NCBI GenBank assembly: GCA_026184415.1
Contig: CM047942.1
Span: forward strand, 3,162,001 to 3,226,000
Source of the DNA: Trichothecium roseum
Taxonomy: Eukaryota > Ascomycota > Sordariomycetes > Hypocreales
DNA: 64,000 bases
Reading direction: 5' to 3'
Shown here piece by piece: positions 33,827 through 47,254 of the stretch. How positions within the stretch are numbered: position 1 is the stretch's first letter; every line of letters begins with the position of its first letter. Under the pieces are notes generated by a model. It had not been told where the DNA came from, did no database searches, and saw only the letters and a list, made by a program, of their open reading frames with translations. The position numbers and the translations under genes are program-made.

Positions 33827-35433
33827 GCCCTTTTTTTCTCTCTCTCTTTTCTTGTCATCATGTTTTTTTTTTGCTCTTTTCTATATGTTTCCCTTTTTTT
33901 TCGCCATGTTTGAAATCTTTTCTTTTGCTTCGAAAGGTTTTCAGGTTAGCATAGGATGTTACGATACAATCTGCTTTTTGATAACCACCATTAGTTATGG
34001 ATAGGATTTTAGGACAGGAGTTTAGGACAGGGAACAAATACGTTGCGACGTTCAAACACTAATTGCACTTTCGGCTACTCCAAGTGATTTTACTAATAGT
34101 GTCTTATTTGTATGTGAAGGCTGGACTGAATATAAACTGCCCAACGCCGACTCGCGTCACTATGCAATAAACACCCAAATAAAGACAAGATGGGTAATCC
34201 AAAGACGCAAAGAAGATGCATAGTTTTATACGTAGGGGGCTTTAGGCTATAATAGACGCACAAAAAGGCTTAGGTTTACGTTGGTGGGTTGTCAATTATT
34301 TACAACACGTGGCACGGGTAGTAGCAGAGGTATCATCATATTCCCTAGGAAGCCCCCTCGCTCCGGTTGCGATTGTATAGGCAGCATAGGTCAGTTTAGA
34401 AGGGAACTGGTATTTGCAGTACGATCGCAGAAAATGCGGTATTGCCTGATAAATATGGGTATTTTCTGCATGGGACCAGCTTTTTGTAGCCTAGACGTAT
34501 CATTTCAGTACATTCCTTTCTTCACCTATCAGGGCTTCCACGACCAAGTATCTTTCTTTCCATCTAGTATAGCAATTCCCGTCGAAATACTGGTTAACCT
34601 TGCTTAGTATGCAGTGCTTATGAGGGTTGAAGAGCCCGCGGATGGCGAAACAACGAAATGGCCTCGTGGCCTGAGCAATACGATGACGAAGACGACGACC
34701 TGGTTCGCCTCTTCTTTAAGACCCGGCATGTCTACATGAACCTTCCACGATCCTACCGATAACGTAGCATATATACCACACTTCCATCGGGTCCCGAGCC
34801 TGTCGATGAACAACACTGCCGCCACCGAAAAAGAAAAAGAAAAAGACAAAGAAAAAGAAAAGCAGACAATCACCTCTCGGCTGTCCAGAGCCTCACAACC
34901 CAAACGCATTATATACCTACGACTGTCAGAGAGAGAGAGAGAGAGACCAAATTTCAACGGCTTTCCTTTCCACCAACAGAGACGCCCGGACGCCACCCAT
35001 ACCCTCCGCCTCCACACAGAGGAGCAGAGATGATCATTTCCACCATCGTGGGCAAACAAGAAACGGAAGCCCCTGAATATTTGGTAAGATCTCTCTGATC
35101 CTATTTTCTAGGTTGATGTGAAGGCATGCTCATCTCATGTACACACGATACAAGAAGCATCAAAACCCCATATCAGCCACGACGGCACAAAGAAGCAGCA
35201 TTATTAGACAGCAGTCAAGACATATGTCTAAATTCTTCTCTCGTTGAGATATACAAAAGAAGAGTAATAAAACGATTTCGCAAGTATTTGTTTAACAGAA
35301 GCGTCACGAAAACTACAAATTTGGACAGCCTCTCAGCCATGTTAACCCCCATCGCCCAGTTCTCCCAGCCGCACCCATAGCCCACCTCATAGTACCGATG
35401 GCCCATACTACATGCCATGGACTCCTTGCCCCC
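33827..35433. other. intergenic region, no gene seen
   Basis: A 1.6-kb spacer between the 3' ends of the uncharacterised gene and the cutinase gene. It contains T-runs, an AAAGAAAAAG-type tract (34829-34862) and a GA run (34927-34946). The open frames show no domain. Confidence 0.6.
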
Positions 35434-36195
35434 TTAACCAACACGGCCAATAAGGAACTTGGGAGCCTCGTTCCTCGCCTCATCACTATACGAAAAGTGA
35501 GCAGGCGTAATCGTCAGCGTCCCCGTGCAAACCAAATCCCCAGCGGCGCAGTAAATCTCCGTGTTCTCGGTAGGATACTCGGGGATGCGCGCGCGGTTCT
35601 GAAAGTTCTTGGTGTACCCGAACAGCACAGCCCCTTTTACCTGGCCCTGCACGTCTGGAGTGGCGGCCAGGTCCTCGAGGGCGCCGGCGATGACGGCCGT
35701 GCCCTGGCTGTATCCCCCCGTCACGACGGCGGCCTGGGGGCACTTTTCGGCCGCCATGGCGAAGAGGCGCTTGGCCTCGTTGATGGCGGCCGTCGAGGTG
35801 CCCCGGGGGAGGATGTTGTCGGCCACGCTGGCGGTGTAGGGGCCGCCCACGCCCTGGACCCAGACCTTGCCGTAGTTGCGCTCGAGGGCCGACGCGACGA
35901 TGGGACCGGTGCTGATGCCCTGTTTTCCAAACTCAGGATTAGGAGTGCTGTTCACAAGGGGGGGAGTAGAGGAATGGATGGGGAGGGGGGACAGGAGGGC
36001 TTCGCGTACCATGTTGCCGGGCTCGGTGGTGGCGCGGGCAAAGATGAAGATCACGGCAGGGCAGTCGGACGAGGAGCCGCGCTCTAGATCGCTAGACGTG
36101 CTCGAGAGCTGGCGGGCCTCGATCTCGGCGGGGACGGTGGCGGGAGCAGCGGAGGCGAGGCTGACAGCCAAGGTGAGGACGTTGAGAAGCTTCAT
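35434..36195 (-). CDS. cutinase (CE5)
   Basis: Two exons, 36010-36195 and 35434-35919; product 223 residues, the typical cutinase length. It is a secreted serine esterase that hydrolyses the plant cuticle polyester. The signal peptide is residues 1 to about 17 (MKLLNVLTLAVSLASAA). The catalytic triad is Ser133 in GYSQG, Asp190 in AAGDLVC and His203 in PAHFSY. Cys45/Cys122 and Cys186/Cys193 give the two usual disulfides. The intron (35920-36009, GTACGC to ACAG) lies at ..TEPGNM/GIS.., which restores the conserved TEPGNMG sequence. It is 90 bases long without an in-frame stop, so retention would insert 30 residues. The oxyanion region reads ARATTEPG where ARGSTEPG is usual. Confidence 0.93.
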   Translation of the reverse strand: MKLLNVLTLAVSLASAAPATVPAEIEARQLSSTSSDLERGSSSDCPAVIFIFARATTEPGNMVREALLSPLPIHSSTPPLVNSTPNPEFGKQGISTGPIVASALERNYGKVWVQGVGGPYTASVADNILPRGTSTAAINEAKRLFAMAAEKCPQAAVVTGGYSQGTAVIAGALEDLAATPDVQGQVKGAVLFGYTKNFQNRARIPEYPTENTEIYCAAGDLVCTGTLTITPAHFSYSDEARNEAPKFLIGRVG

Positions 36196-39026
36196 GATGA
36201 ATATAGTGCCCTTGTCTTTGTGCTCTTAATAAGGGGGAAGGAGTAGAAACAGTGAAGGCTTGGGTATAGCTATGTTGAAGGCGCGGCTGGTTTGTCTGGT
36301 CTCATACCTCTTTTGCTTTTCTACGAGATCATCAGGTCCTCTTTATATCCCGTCGACAACAGTACTAGAGCTATGATGAATAAACTGCTGTCGAGATACC
36401 TCGGGGCCAAGAAACCCCTGTCCCCCTTTCCCCCTAGCCTGCAACGAATCGCGTCTAATCCACCTTGACAGCGTCCAAGCGCGCAGCGAAAAAAAAAAAG
36501 TAAAGAATCCACATCCCAGATCTTGCCTAAGTTACGGAATATTCCCTTCGGCATCAAACCCACGTCTTTTTTCTTGCCTATGGCAAAGTCTTCCTACCCT
36601 CAAGAATCAATCTCTTACATAAAGCTCAAGCAATAGTAGGGGGGACACCTAGTAGTCACATTTTGCATCACATCACAGAAACTCACACGTTATAATGGCG
36701 CGCTCTTCTTCACCATGTTGGCCTCGTCTCTACCTCGGAAGAAAAAAGGCAGGCGAGGGGAAAGAAACGCCCACTAATCCCATCCTCAACCTCGCCGGAA
36801 GAACAATGTATTGTGTGGGGTCAAAACCCAGAACCAGCGGATAGAGGTATTCGGGGTGGATTCAACACTTGGCCTTTCGTAAAACACACACACACTCACA
36901 CCAGTGTCCACGTAAACCAGCCTTGGCAGGACATCATCTCAGCCCTATTTCGGTAGTCTGTCGCGAAAAAGAGCACGTAGAAAAGGCTGCCGCACAATGT
37001 CAGCGAGATCCCGGGCATGGTTAACTATACATGGCACTACTAGTAATAGCCATGCAAAATGTAGGACTGAGACAAGCAGTAGGACGTTTCAGGTATTAAA
37101 AGAACGTCGAAGCTTGTCAATTGCCATAAAGATCATCAAAAGTGACAGTAGCAGATTTACCTAGCTACCAGCAGAAAAACGAGTCAGGGCTCTGCGTATG
37201 TACCTGGGCGACATTTTCCATTTACCGGATTGGGAACATGTCGCGATGATGGAGCAAGGAAAAGAACGGGCCACAGCGTATTGAGCCCCATGGGAGGAAG
37301 AAGATCCAGAATAACAGACCTGTCAGAACAATAATGCGGGGGGGGAGAAGAAAATGGGGACGGATGAAAAAGATGATACATTGGTGTGGCCCAGGTGCAG
37401 AGGCCAAGGCTCAATACGACGAGCTAAAGGTAGGAAAGAAGAAGAAAAAAATAGTCTAAAAGCTGCAGTGTGAGGAATTATTACTACTACGATGCAACAT
37501 CAGACAACACCTGGACCATGGACGGTTCGCAAACCGACCATGTTAATAGCAAAACACCATCTGCTGACTAGCGGATAAGGTATTACTAGGTGTCTTCTAC
37601 GGAGTACATTACTACAACTTCCCCTCCCCCCGGTTCTTGGCTCTTGGCCCTCTTTGTGTCACATTTCGACGACTCTAGCGCGCCAAGCAGACGATATCCA
37701 TAGCCCACCCACCCATCACCTCGATGAAGCCGAGGCCCTGAAGATCTCGCGACTCGAGGGGCGGGGAAGTCCCATAGGCCAAACCATTTCTTATACGAAT
37801 ATCAGATCAAAGAGGTTTCCGGATCCGCAAGGTTGATCCGCTGATATCACAGGATTTCAGCACCTGCTGCACTTCATTCGATCCGACATGTCGTAGCCGC
37901 AAAGAACGGTGGCGCGCTTCATACGGGGTGCAGCGCGTCGATACACGCGCGTCTAGGCCATTCGCTGCGTCGAGGACATGGTAGCGGCGAGGCATATACC
38001 AGTGTCGGGCTAGGGCTAGAATACCACAAGGGGTATGTATGTATATCAACAGGGCGCCTATACCTCGTTTTGAGGAATGTTCGAACCGATATCGGCGAAC
38101 CTAGATGACAACCGACAGGTCAAAGAAAAGTAGGTAGGTCGTGCCAACAGATTCACATAGGGACATTGGCAATAGGAATCTCGGCTTTGAACGGTCAGGT
38201 CTCATACAAAACACGTTCAGTTTTCTCGTGTCCATCACTAGTAATAGAAAGTGCAATGGTAATGATACCAGACACAGTGACGTATATATAGCGATCCGAT
38301 GCGCACCTACAGAAACACGTTGATCGATACGCGCCAGGCTTCGAATCCGACTAGAATGGACTCACCCACATCAACATTGTTAAGCTCAAAGGAAAAGAAA
38401 AGATCAGGACTCGAAAAAAAGAGAAGAAAAAAAGGAAAGAAACAGTGGTGCAAATAAGCCCATGGTCTCCGCGACCAAAAGTGCAGGCCATCTTCCTCCT
38501 CCCTTCATCGCCGGAAACGGCAATAAAGTCTTCTCGTTTCTTCCCAACCAACCCCCCCTAGCCTGGACCCCGTCTGCCGCTTGCTACTACTACCACCTAC
38601 TAGGCTACTAGCATCACCACTAATGAATAAACTCCCCTAGCTCTCTCAGCCTCAGCCTTATCCAAACCAGTCCATCCATCCAACGGCACCGTCCGCTAGA
38701 TCATCGTGATCAATTGCCCAATCATATCCCTACGATCTAACGCTTTTCCCCGATACACTCCAGGAACAGACCAGTTTCCCTCCCCCTCCCTTCCCACGAA
38801 TCTATGACGCTCTCAATTCCAGGACCTTACCATAATGACGACACAAGCTACTCTTCAGCTCTATCGCGAGGGCAAAGAGGATGGGAAGCTACAAAACGCC
38901 CTCTTCTTCCTTAACCAGTTCCAACTATGAATTTTGATTGAAATCAAGCTATATTCACTCACATTCATAACCACTAAATATTCTAGACCTTTATACCACA
39001 TAGAACAAACCAAAAAAAAGACAAAA
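36196..39026. other. long spacer, no gene seen
   Basis: Contains the cutinase promoter at the left end and the leader of the DUF3140 gene at the right end. One TACGGAGTA lies at 37598-37606. The open frames are short and show no domain; no tRNA could be folded by eye. Confidence 0.55.
36341..36347 (-). promoter_or_regulatory. TATA-like box of the cutinase gene
   Basis: On the minus strand TATAAAG lies about 146 bases before the cutinase ATG, a plausible core promoter position. This is motif and position evidence only. Confidence 0.45.
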
Positions 39027-40137
39027 ATGAAGGACAACGACACCGTAATCCGCGAGTTCAACTCCATCGTCAACATGACGGCCTCCGAGCTCAGAACCTG
39101 GCTCGACGACCCCCAGTCCGGCCGCGCCGGCTGGCCCAAGGACAACAACAGCAACGGCGACGGCGACTGCGACGGGGAAACAGTCGGGCACGACCCCGGC
39201 CGCAAGATCGTCTCCATCCTCGAGGCCAACCCGTCCCGGGACCCGTCGTCCTACACCGAGGAGCAGACGCGGCACATGCGCAAGGTCGTGGGCTACTGCA
39301 AGCGGCACCTGGCGCAGGAGGAGGACATGATCCGGCGCAAGCCCGAGGACGAGGTGAGGGAGTCCAAGAGCTACATCTCGCTCAAGAACTGGGGCCACGA
39401 CCCGCTCAAGAAGAGCAAAGGCGGCGGTGGTGACCACGTTGAGGAGGAGGAGGAAGACGTCGAAACAGGTGGTAAGGGCGCGGGGGATAAGCGAAAGAAA
39501 AAGGCTACTATTGGTTCAACCCAGAACGGCGGTAACAAGAGGAGGAATACACGCCAGGGCAATGGTGCGCAGAGCAAGGATGATGAAAAGGAGGAAGACG
39601 ACGGCGGCGACGACCACAGCGAGGAAGATGAAGACGAAGATGAAGACGGAGCAGACGACAATAATGATCAACAAGCTACGAATGCTAAAGAGGATGATGG
39701 GGGCCAAGAAGACGACGACAACAATGAAGATGGCGACGACGATGAGGAAGAAGAGGAGGAGAAGGGAACAGAAAACAAGGACAAAAGTACCAACGGCAAT
39801 AATGGCGGCAGCAAAGCAGCCAAAAAGGGCCCCAAGCCCGGCGACACCGTCAGCTGGAACTGGGGAAGCGGCCAGCCCAAAGGCAAGGTCCTAGACGTCA
39901 AGGGCGAGAAGTGAGTTCCCCCACCCTCTTTCTCCCCTTATTCTCGTAGTACACACGTACGTATGCACACTTTGAGACTGATTAGCTGACAAATTCGCTC
40001 CCCTCAGGACAACCATCGAGACTAAGAGAGGCAACGAGGTTTCCCGCAATGGTGATTCCCAGGACCCCGCCGTCGTCCTCGACACCGGTAAGAGCAAGGC
40101 CATCAAGTTTAACCATGAGCTCAACGAGACCGCATAA
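39027..40137 (+). CDS. DUF3140 plus DUF2945 (hypervirulence-associated TUDOR) protein
   Basis: Two exons, 39027-39910 and 40008-40137, intron with GTGAGT donor, GCTGAC branch and CAG acceptor; 337 residues. Residues 5 to about 130 match DUF3140 (FNSIVNMTASELRTWL, then GHDPGRKIVSIL, HMRKVVGYCKRHLAQ, NWGHDPLK). A strongly acidic and Lys-rich low-complexity middle follows (about 140-270). The C-terminal 70 residues match DUF2945, the small beta-rich TUDOR-like domain (PGDTVSWNWGSG, GKVLDV, TIETKRGNEVSRNG, DPAVVLDTGKSKAIKF). Function is unknown in both families; the charged linker suggests a nuclear or nucleic-acid-associated protein, which is inference. It converges on the ABC transporter gene with 197 bases between stops. 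Confidence 0.88.
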
Positions 40138-40334
40138 GTGGTAGTTTAAAGTGCAAGAAAGAGGACATCATTAACGTCCCAAGACCCTTATTCAATATCA
40201 TATAATACACCGACAATACCTAATCCCTTCGAATCTATATTCCGCTAAATTCATACATGTTGCGTGTCTAAACATCTGACTATATAAGAAAGAAAAGAAA
40301 AAAAGTAACAACCAATCCCCAGACCAGTAATTCC

Positions 40335-43300
40335 TTACGACTTTTGTCTCCCCTCCCTCATCTTTTCCCTCCATCGACCACGTACCACTCTCAGCAAGCC
40401 CCACGCAAGCAACCTGTACACAACTACGCACCCAGCGAGTGCCGCTATATTCACCACGGGATCCACGTCAAAGTTATAGAGGTTCAGGACGTCCTGGCCC
40501 GTCTCGATAGGGCACTTCCCATCGGGTTGTCTCTGGCTGTCGTTGCAGGTAAACTCCACACCACGCAAGCTGTACGGCGCAATAGCCCTGGTGCCATACC
40601 GAATGGGAGACAGGTAATTGACCGCCTTGAACAGATCGGGCATATTGATGGAGAGGATGCCGGCCATGATGTTAGCTACCGATAGGAACACACCCATGAC
40701 GTTAACAGCGAAGCCAGTATGAGGCAGAACAGTGTTGAACATAATTCCCAAGCTTTCGCCGCAGTTAACAATGCCAAAACAGGCAAAGACCGTGACAAAA
40801 TACATGGTTACTGTTCTCGGCAGACCTACAGCAATGGCACCCAGAACACCAAAGATGAGACAGCTGATAATCTCAAAAGGAAGTTCCAGCAAGGTGTACT
40901 CGAGAATGAACGCCTCGATGCCGTAGACACCATCATCGTCTTCCCTGTAAAATACATCCCGCTCCAGTGGATAAACAGCTACGTTTTGTAGCATACCGAC
41001 AAAGTAGAACGCACCGAGCTCTTGTACGAAACCCATGCGAGTTTGCACACTGTAATAGTCGTTCTTGAGGGGCGCAAAGAACAAAGCCAGGACGATGGCG
41101 AGGCCAACTACTTGCATGATGCGCGCCATTATAAGCTCAGGCTGTCGCCTAGTATTGATAGCCGCGCGGCGGAGAAGAAGAGGGAGGGCAGTAGCCAAAG
41201 AGGCCCGTTTTCGTACCAAGGCACCCAACTCTGCTGGGGTAGACAACGAAGCCTTGTGGAATGATCTTGGAGCATTGGCCGACACCAGCGACGGGCGCTT
41301 AATTTTGTGTTGCGCTTCGTCTGCCGCCAAATCCACCTTCTCGTCTTGACCCGGGCCATCATGATCTTTCGTATGATTGCCAACCTGCACAGACTCCTCC
41401 TTTTCGGGAATCTCAGATAATCCCATATCAACAGCTTCGCCCCCATTAACCTGCCAGTTCTCGACTAAGCGTTTCACTCTGTTCCTACTCTCTGCTTCTC
41501 GTGTTTCTTCTTGAAGATCAATTGTAATCATGTCCAGTGCAAAATCGGCCGGATTGCTGTGTTGAGGGCATTCATAGCCGAGCTGTGCAAAGTACGGCAA
41601 CATCTCTTTTCCTGCGCCTGCATAGACGGGATTCCCGCCCCGGGCAAGTAAAAGGACGTTCCCAAAGTGCTTAAAAAGGTCGGATCGAGCCTGGTGAATC
41701 GTAAGAATCAAGGTACGCCCCTCGTCTGCCAGGCCCTGTAGCACTTCCATAATAGACGAGGCAGTGAAAGCATCCAAGCCCGAAGTCGGTTCATCGAGGA
41801 GCAGGATCCGAGGATCCGTTAGGACTTGGACAGCAATGGATACTCTTCGCTTCTCGCCTCCGGAGATTCCCTTGATCAGATCGTTTCCGATCAAGTTGTT
41901 TGCGCAATCCTTGAGGCCCATTTTCAATAACACCTCTTCAGCTCGGCGATATTTTTCTTCCATGCTCATGTAGGAAGGGAGGCGAAGGCCAGCAGAAAAG
42001 CGAAGAGTCTCACGTACGGTGAGGGATGGTAAAAGAGCATCGTCATCTTGGCAGACATAGGAGCAGGCCGATCGAATAACAGAATCGGAGGGCTCGGCGT
42101 CATTAAAGGTGAGTTTACCTGAGGGTCGATACTTGGTCCCTATAGAATTACGCAGGCGCAATGCCATTGCGTTCAGGAGGGAAGTCTTTCCGCTCCCCGA
42201 GGGTCCCATTATTACATTGAGGACGCCGGCTTGAAACGTTGCGTCGACTGGGTGTAGTATCGTTTTCCGCGGCAACTTCTTTCCCTTCATAGTTCTCTTA
42301 TCCAGGTCGAGTGCGAAATCCTCCAGTCCTACATCAATCGCCCGGACATCAGTTATGGAACGGGCATTCATCTTCTCTTTACCCGCGGATAAATCGGTAT
42401 CGGCATCTCGTGCTCGAGCTATGTTCATCTCTACCTTTAGGAACCGTAGCCCAATCCATGATAATGTGATAAAGAAGATAATGAAAGCAATCATCACCAC
42501 AATTGGCCTCCAGACCCAATTTCGCGGAAAACCAAGGGTATCCATGATGAAGGCACCGGTGAACTGCTTGCAAGCAGGGTTTGATTCGCCTCCCTCGAGC
42601 GGACAGTCATAGAAGCTTCCTTGAAATTCATTTCCCGCATAGGCGCCAAATGCGAAGAACTATGGTAGTTAGTGAGTGATAATTGCTCGCTGTTGACGTA
42701 TTGTACTCACACAGTACGTAATCCACTTCAACCATCTCACATAGACAGGAATTGATTCGCTTTGAATAAACATCCCGCATGCCATGCTCTGAAGTGTATA
42801 TACCAAATTCGCAATCAGACTAGCACCAGCGAAGTGTCGAACAGCAGCCACACAAGTCACCGCACATGTAACAGCGATGTAGTGGTTGAGGATGGTGATG
42901 GCGAAAAAAATGAAGAATCTTTGTACCTCACGCTCAAATCCAGCCATGAAGTATACAATAATCGAGAAGAGGAACGGGACTGGAAGGTCCTCTGTAGGAA
43001 GTCGAGCGATGCGACGAGATAAAATGAACGGAAGAGCATCTACACAATTCTCCGATGATTCGCGGTCAAAGGTAGGTATATCAATGGTCATCCGATATAC
43101 TTCAAATATCAGAATAAGATATCCTTGGAGACCGGCTGCTGTATAGAGCCCGCCTTGACGGGAACGAATTCCAGCTTCATCGCGCCCAAGGTCGTAGAAC
43201 ATGTAGCCACAGATTATGCCCATGAAGATTGCCTCGAAAAGAGAAGCAGCCATCCCCAGAGGATCACGATATGTGACTTTGAGGGTTCGGTCAGTAAGCA

Positions 43301-44474
43301 CCTTGACTTGGCGAAGAAATCCGGCGTGACGCCTCGCTCTCGCCACACCCTCGTTCTCGTTTGTATCGGCTGTTTGATCGATAGGCCGAAAGCGCTGTAA
43401 ACTCTCGGCGTTCCATGCCTCCTTTAACCGTGAAACCCTTGCTATACTCTCCTCTTCCAGATCGGATGTCCGGTTATCCACGGCGGCAATGTCGATGATA
43501 AATTCAGCGGGGTTGACAAATGCAGGAAGTTGAAACCCGAGTGAACTGAACCAAGGTAAACAGGCGGGAATGGAACCGGAGTACACGGGGCTGCCCTTTG
43601 TAAGAACAATGAGGTTGTCGAAGAGATCCCAAATTTCAGAACGTGGCTGATGAATGGTGGTAATGACAGTTCTTCCTTTTTGTGCGAGCATCTTCAAAGT
43701 CCTCACAAGCTGGAAAGCACTGGTCGCATCAAGGCCTGTAGTTGGTTCATCGAGGAACAAGATGCCTGGGTTGGCAAGCATCTGAACACCAATGCTAACC
43801 CTCCTCTTCTCGCCTCCGGAGCAGCCCCTATGCTGAGAATTCCCGATGCGAGTATCGGCACATTCTTTCAGGCCGAGCTCGCGAATAACTTCGTCAACTA
43901 CCTGTCGTCTGTCATGAATAGAGACCGTCGATGGTAGTCGGAGGTCTGCCGAATACTGGAGGGTTTCGCGGACTGTGAGGGTTGGAAGGAGGATATCCTG
44001 TTGCATGACATACGCATGCCGTACTGAATGAACACCTGGCTTGCCGTTAAATGTGACGTTACCTGACTCAGCAAGACGAGAGCTGTTGACACGCTCGGCA
44101 ACTGTATTCAACAGTGTGGTTTTCCCCGAACCGCTTCCACCAATGATGGCCGTAAGTGTGCCAGGTCGCAAATCAGCTGACACATTTTGCAATAGCGTCT
44201 TTATCTTTGGAGTGGTGTCGAACTTGTTGGCCATGAGTTCAGGATATGTGGCCGGCTCAAACCACGTCGGAGCTGTGTCAACATTGACAGCCAGATCCCG
44301 GATCTTTAGATCAACCGCGTCCACATCATCCAGAGAAAGAGCACCTGCCGTCCCAGACCTTATTCCCAACGGAGAAGCAGATGGGTTGGCCGGGACATCA
44401 ACTGAACTGTACTCGACTTTGTCCCCTCCATCGCCCGGTTCCACATGGTGGCTGTTGCTCAAACTGGCATCCAT
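40335..44474 (-). CDS. full-size ABCG (WHITE-type) transporter, duplicated NBD-TMD
   Basis: Two exons, 42711-44474 and 40335-42659; the intron falls at WITYC/FFAFGAYAGNEF and is phase 0. Product 1362 residues. Half 1: NBD with Walker A GGSGSGKTT (residues 112-120), signature SGGEKRR and Walker B ILFLDEPTTGLD, then six predicted membrane segments. Half 2 repeats the order: GPSGSGKTS, ISGGEKRR, ILLLDEPTSGLD, then a second membrane domain near the C-terminus. Both nucleotide sites look canonical, unlike PDR-type pumps whose first Walker A is degenerate, and the sequence resembles two WHITE/eye-pigment half-transporters fused. Cargo may be lipids, sterols or small hydrophobic molecules; it cannot be told. 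Likely plasma or vacuolar membrane. Confidence 0.92.
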
Positions 44475-47254
44475 GGCGGTAGATGATGGTAAGGTTCGTG
44501 TCAGGGCGATTGAACCGAGAAAGGCGCACCAATAGAGTATAGTAAACCTGAATTGTCCCTTTATCCAAACATCATGAAGTTACCAGGGAAAAGTCGACAT
44601 TCGTGGTGGCTATCTTTCAAGCTACAAGCAACGTTTTGCTTTTTCTGTTCGGAGTCTCACGGTCCACCAACGACGATCGCAGCTTCTCTTTCCAGGGACA
44701 AGAAGGTACGGAGAATGCCTGGATTTATATGGAATCGCAGTTGTTGCAATGCGTTGATCCGATTTCCAACATGGATGGAAATGTACAAATCTGTGATCCG
44801 AGATAAGTCAAAGAAAGATGTACAGAGCAAAGATTGAAAAGATTCACGAGAAAGAAAGAAGAGGGATGCGGGATCAACAACCAGGACGCGAAGATCGCTT
44901 AATCAAATGAGACCCTCACGAACAGGAAGTGATGATGCGACGTAGACAGGGGGTCGGTCGCCTCCATTCGGCAACGTCCAGGGTTCTATTTAGCATGTAA
45001 ACTCCTGGCAATCGATCAATTGTGGAGTCTCTCCGAAGCGAAGCTGTCTGAAGTTGACAACGCCTATGGGACTGAGTTTTTTTCTCCCTCTCTTTTTTTC
45101 TTTCGATGTTTTCTACTCCGCACTGCGCCGCATTAGAACATGGAGGGCACAGTTTTGGTTCAAACTCCGAAGCCTTGCATCCTCGGTAGGGTTGAAACTC
45201 TCTGGTCTATTACGGCGTACCCCGTACTTGGCTGTAGATTGGACCAATAGCTGAGGAAACCACAAACTACCAAACGACAATTGCCATGTGTAGGTATGGT
45301 AGCTAGAGGCGCTGACAAGGATAGGGGTATTTGGGGTAAGCGAGGGGGGGGGGATATGGAGGTAGCGGTATGATTTGGCGGGGTGTTGAGGTGGATGGTG
45401 GAATTGACAGCTCGGTTCGGAGGCGAGAGGGGAGTAAAAAGATGGAAGTGAAAAGTGTTGGCCACCATCATTTCAAAGGACCGATTCCCCGACATGCAGC
45501 AGGCAATCGAGGATTAAAAACTCCGGGAGAAAAATCGATCCGGGAGCAGTCATGAATAGATCTCGTGATCTTTTATTTCCTAACTCGAGCTGCAGGAAGC
45601 CACGACAGAGGCTGTCGGCGTGCCTACCTATGGTTTTTACTTTCAGTAAATATCACAGGCTGCACCTGCCACCTTTCTACATCTCCCCAGGTTCATATGG
45701 AAGGCACAACTACTCGCTTCAGGCTACCTTAGCACCTACCTTAGGATGGATGTTCTAAATGTTCGTTGTCAGCAGTACCTAATACTTCCAGGTACCTACT
45801 ACTGGTAAGTACTAAGTACTACCCCAGGCCTCAGGCACTCTAGGGCAGTGGATGGATCGAACTTGGGAGGAATTGGCCTCCGAAAAGTCGGGCTGCCTAC
45901 TACTAGTGGGCGTAAAAAAACACAGAAAACCCTCTCACACTAGGCTCGGCTATAGCAATCCCTCCGGTATTTTTTGATACCGGATGGGCTGTTAATAATA
46001 CCTAGCGGAGGCATCGCGTGGGATCCCCGCGGCCACTAGAAGCAATGCTGCTGTAGGTAGATACTCCGTACGGGGTACCTACTGCCATTAGTATAGAGCT
46101 GGATGGATCAATGGATCCATGGAGCTGGAGGGACTGCAGGCTTGGAGCCCTGCCCCCCCAGCCCCCATCCCAGGTCGGCCGCACCCTGAACGGTCAACAC
46201 GGCGAGTCTACCAGTGAAGACGCAAACGACACGTCCACGTCGGCAGTTGGTGGGGGTTCGCCTCGAGCAGGTTCATGCAAATTCTTCGGATGCTCACCGA
46301 TAATGGCTCTATCATTCAAGAACCGGCAAAACACAGTGCAGCGTACGGCAACGAAGTTACCAGGGTTCGCATAATATGTCTACTCCCAAGCCCTACCCTC
46401 GTACGGAGTAATCGGTACTTCATACAGAGCACACCATTCGGATTACGGAGTACACGAGGTACGGGTAACAGAGACGGATGAACACGATGTTATTTACGGA
46501 TCAAGGCCTAGCACCTGCTTGCGCATGCGCAGAGCAGTTAAACCCCCATGATACATAGTATACAAAGTACCTAACGTAAACTGAACGTCAAGCACTCCGT
46601 ATTCCCGAATTCGCCATGCTCTCATGTGCTGCATCCAAATGTTGAAAGAGCCCGAAAGGCTAGAAGGGTCGAGGATTCAATTGTAGAGGCAGAGCTACAC
46701 ATATGAATGGGGATCTGGAGAACCCGACAATCAATTCGAGGATCGACGAAAAGATACAGTATGTTCGTACAGTAGCAACTGTGTCCGTCTCCACAAGACT
46801 CCAGAAACACATTCATACGACTCTTTTAAAACGACAGATGGTTGCATTGCGTCTCTTTGCCTTCCCTCTCTCAACATCATGACGCGCGACCTTCAACATT
46901 TGGCCCTCGTGCTCTTGTCGAAAATACCATTGTCTATTCATTTAATACCCATCATATAGTTCGAGATTATTTTTTAAAAACATGTATGTATTTAATAACG
47001 ATAATATTATGCCACAAAAACAAAAATCGATTCCATGCTTTGCTTTGCTTTGCTTTGCTCTGCTTCCCATTTCCCTTCTAATGCCCTTTCCTGTTACGCC
47101 AAATATGTCCAAGCATGGAGCTTCTGCTCCGACCTCCCCTCATCAGTTTCGTCCAAGTCATCATCACGCAATAAAAAATCCTATATCCTCCCCAACCATT
47201 TGCATCTCCTTCTGCTTTGCACCGTCACACCTATCATCGAAAACGGCAGACAAC
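44475..47254. other. long spacer, no gene seen
   Basis: Contains the promoter of the ABC transporter and the 3' flank of the allantoinase gene. Three copies of TACGGAGTA (46062, 46402, 46444) and a stretch rich in GGTACCT/AAGTACT words (45770-45830) are present. No gene is recognised. Confidence 0.55.

Noticed and set aside
38330..38352. TTCGAATCC word resembling a tRNA T-loop
   Set aside because: The flanking bases do not form a T-stem and no acceptor or anticodon arm can be drawn upstream.
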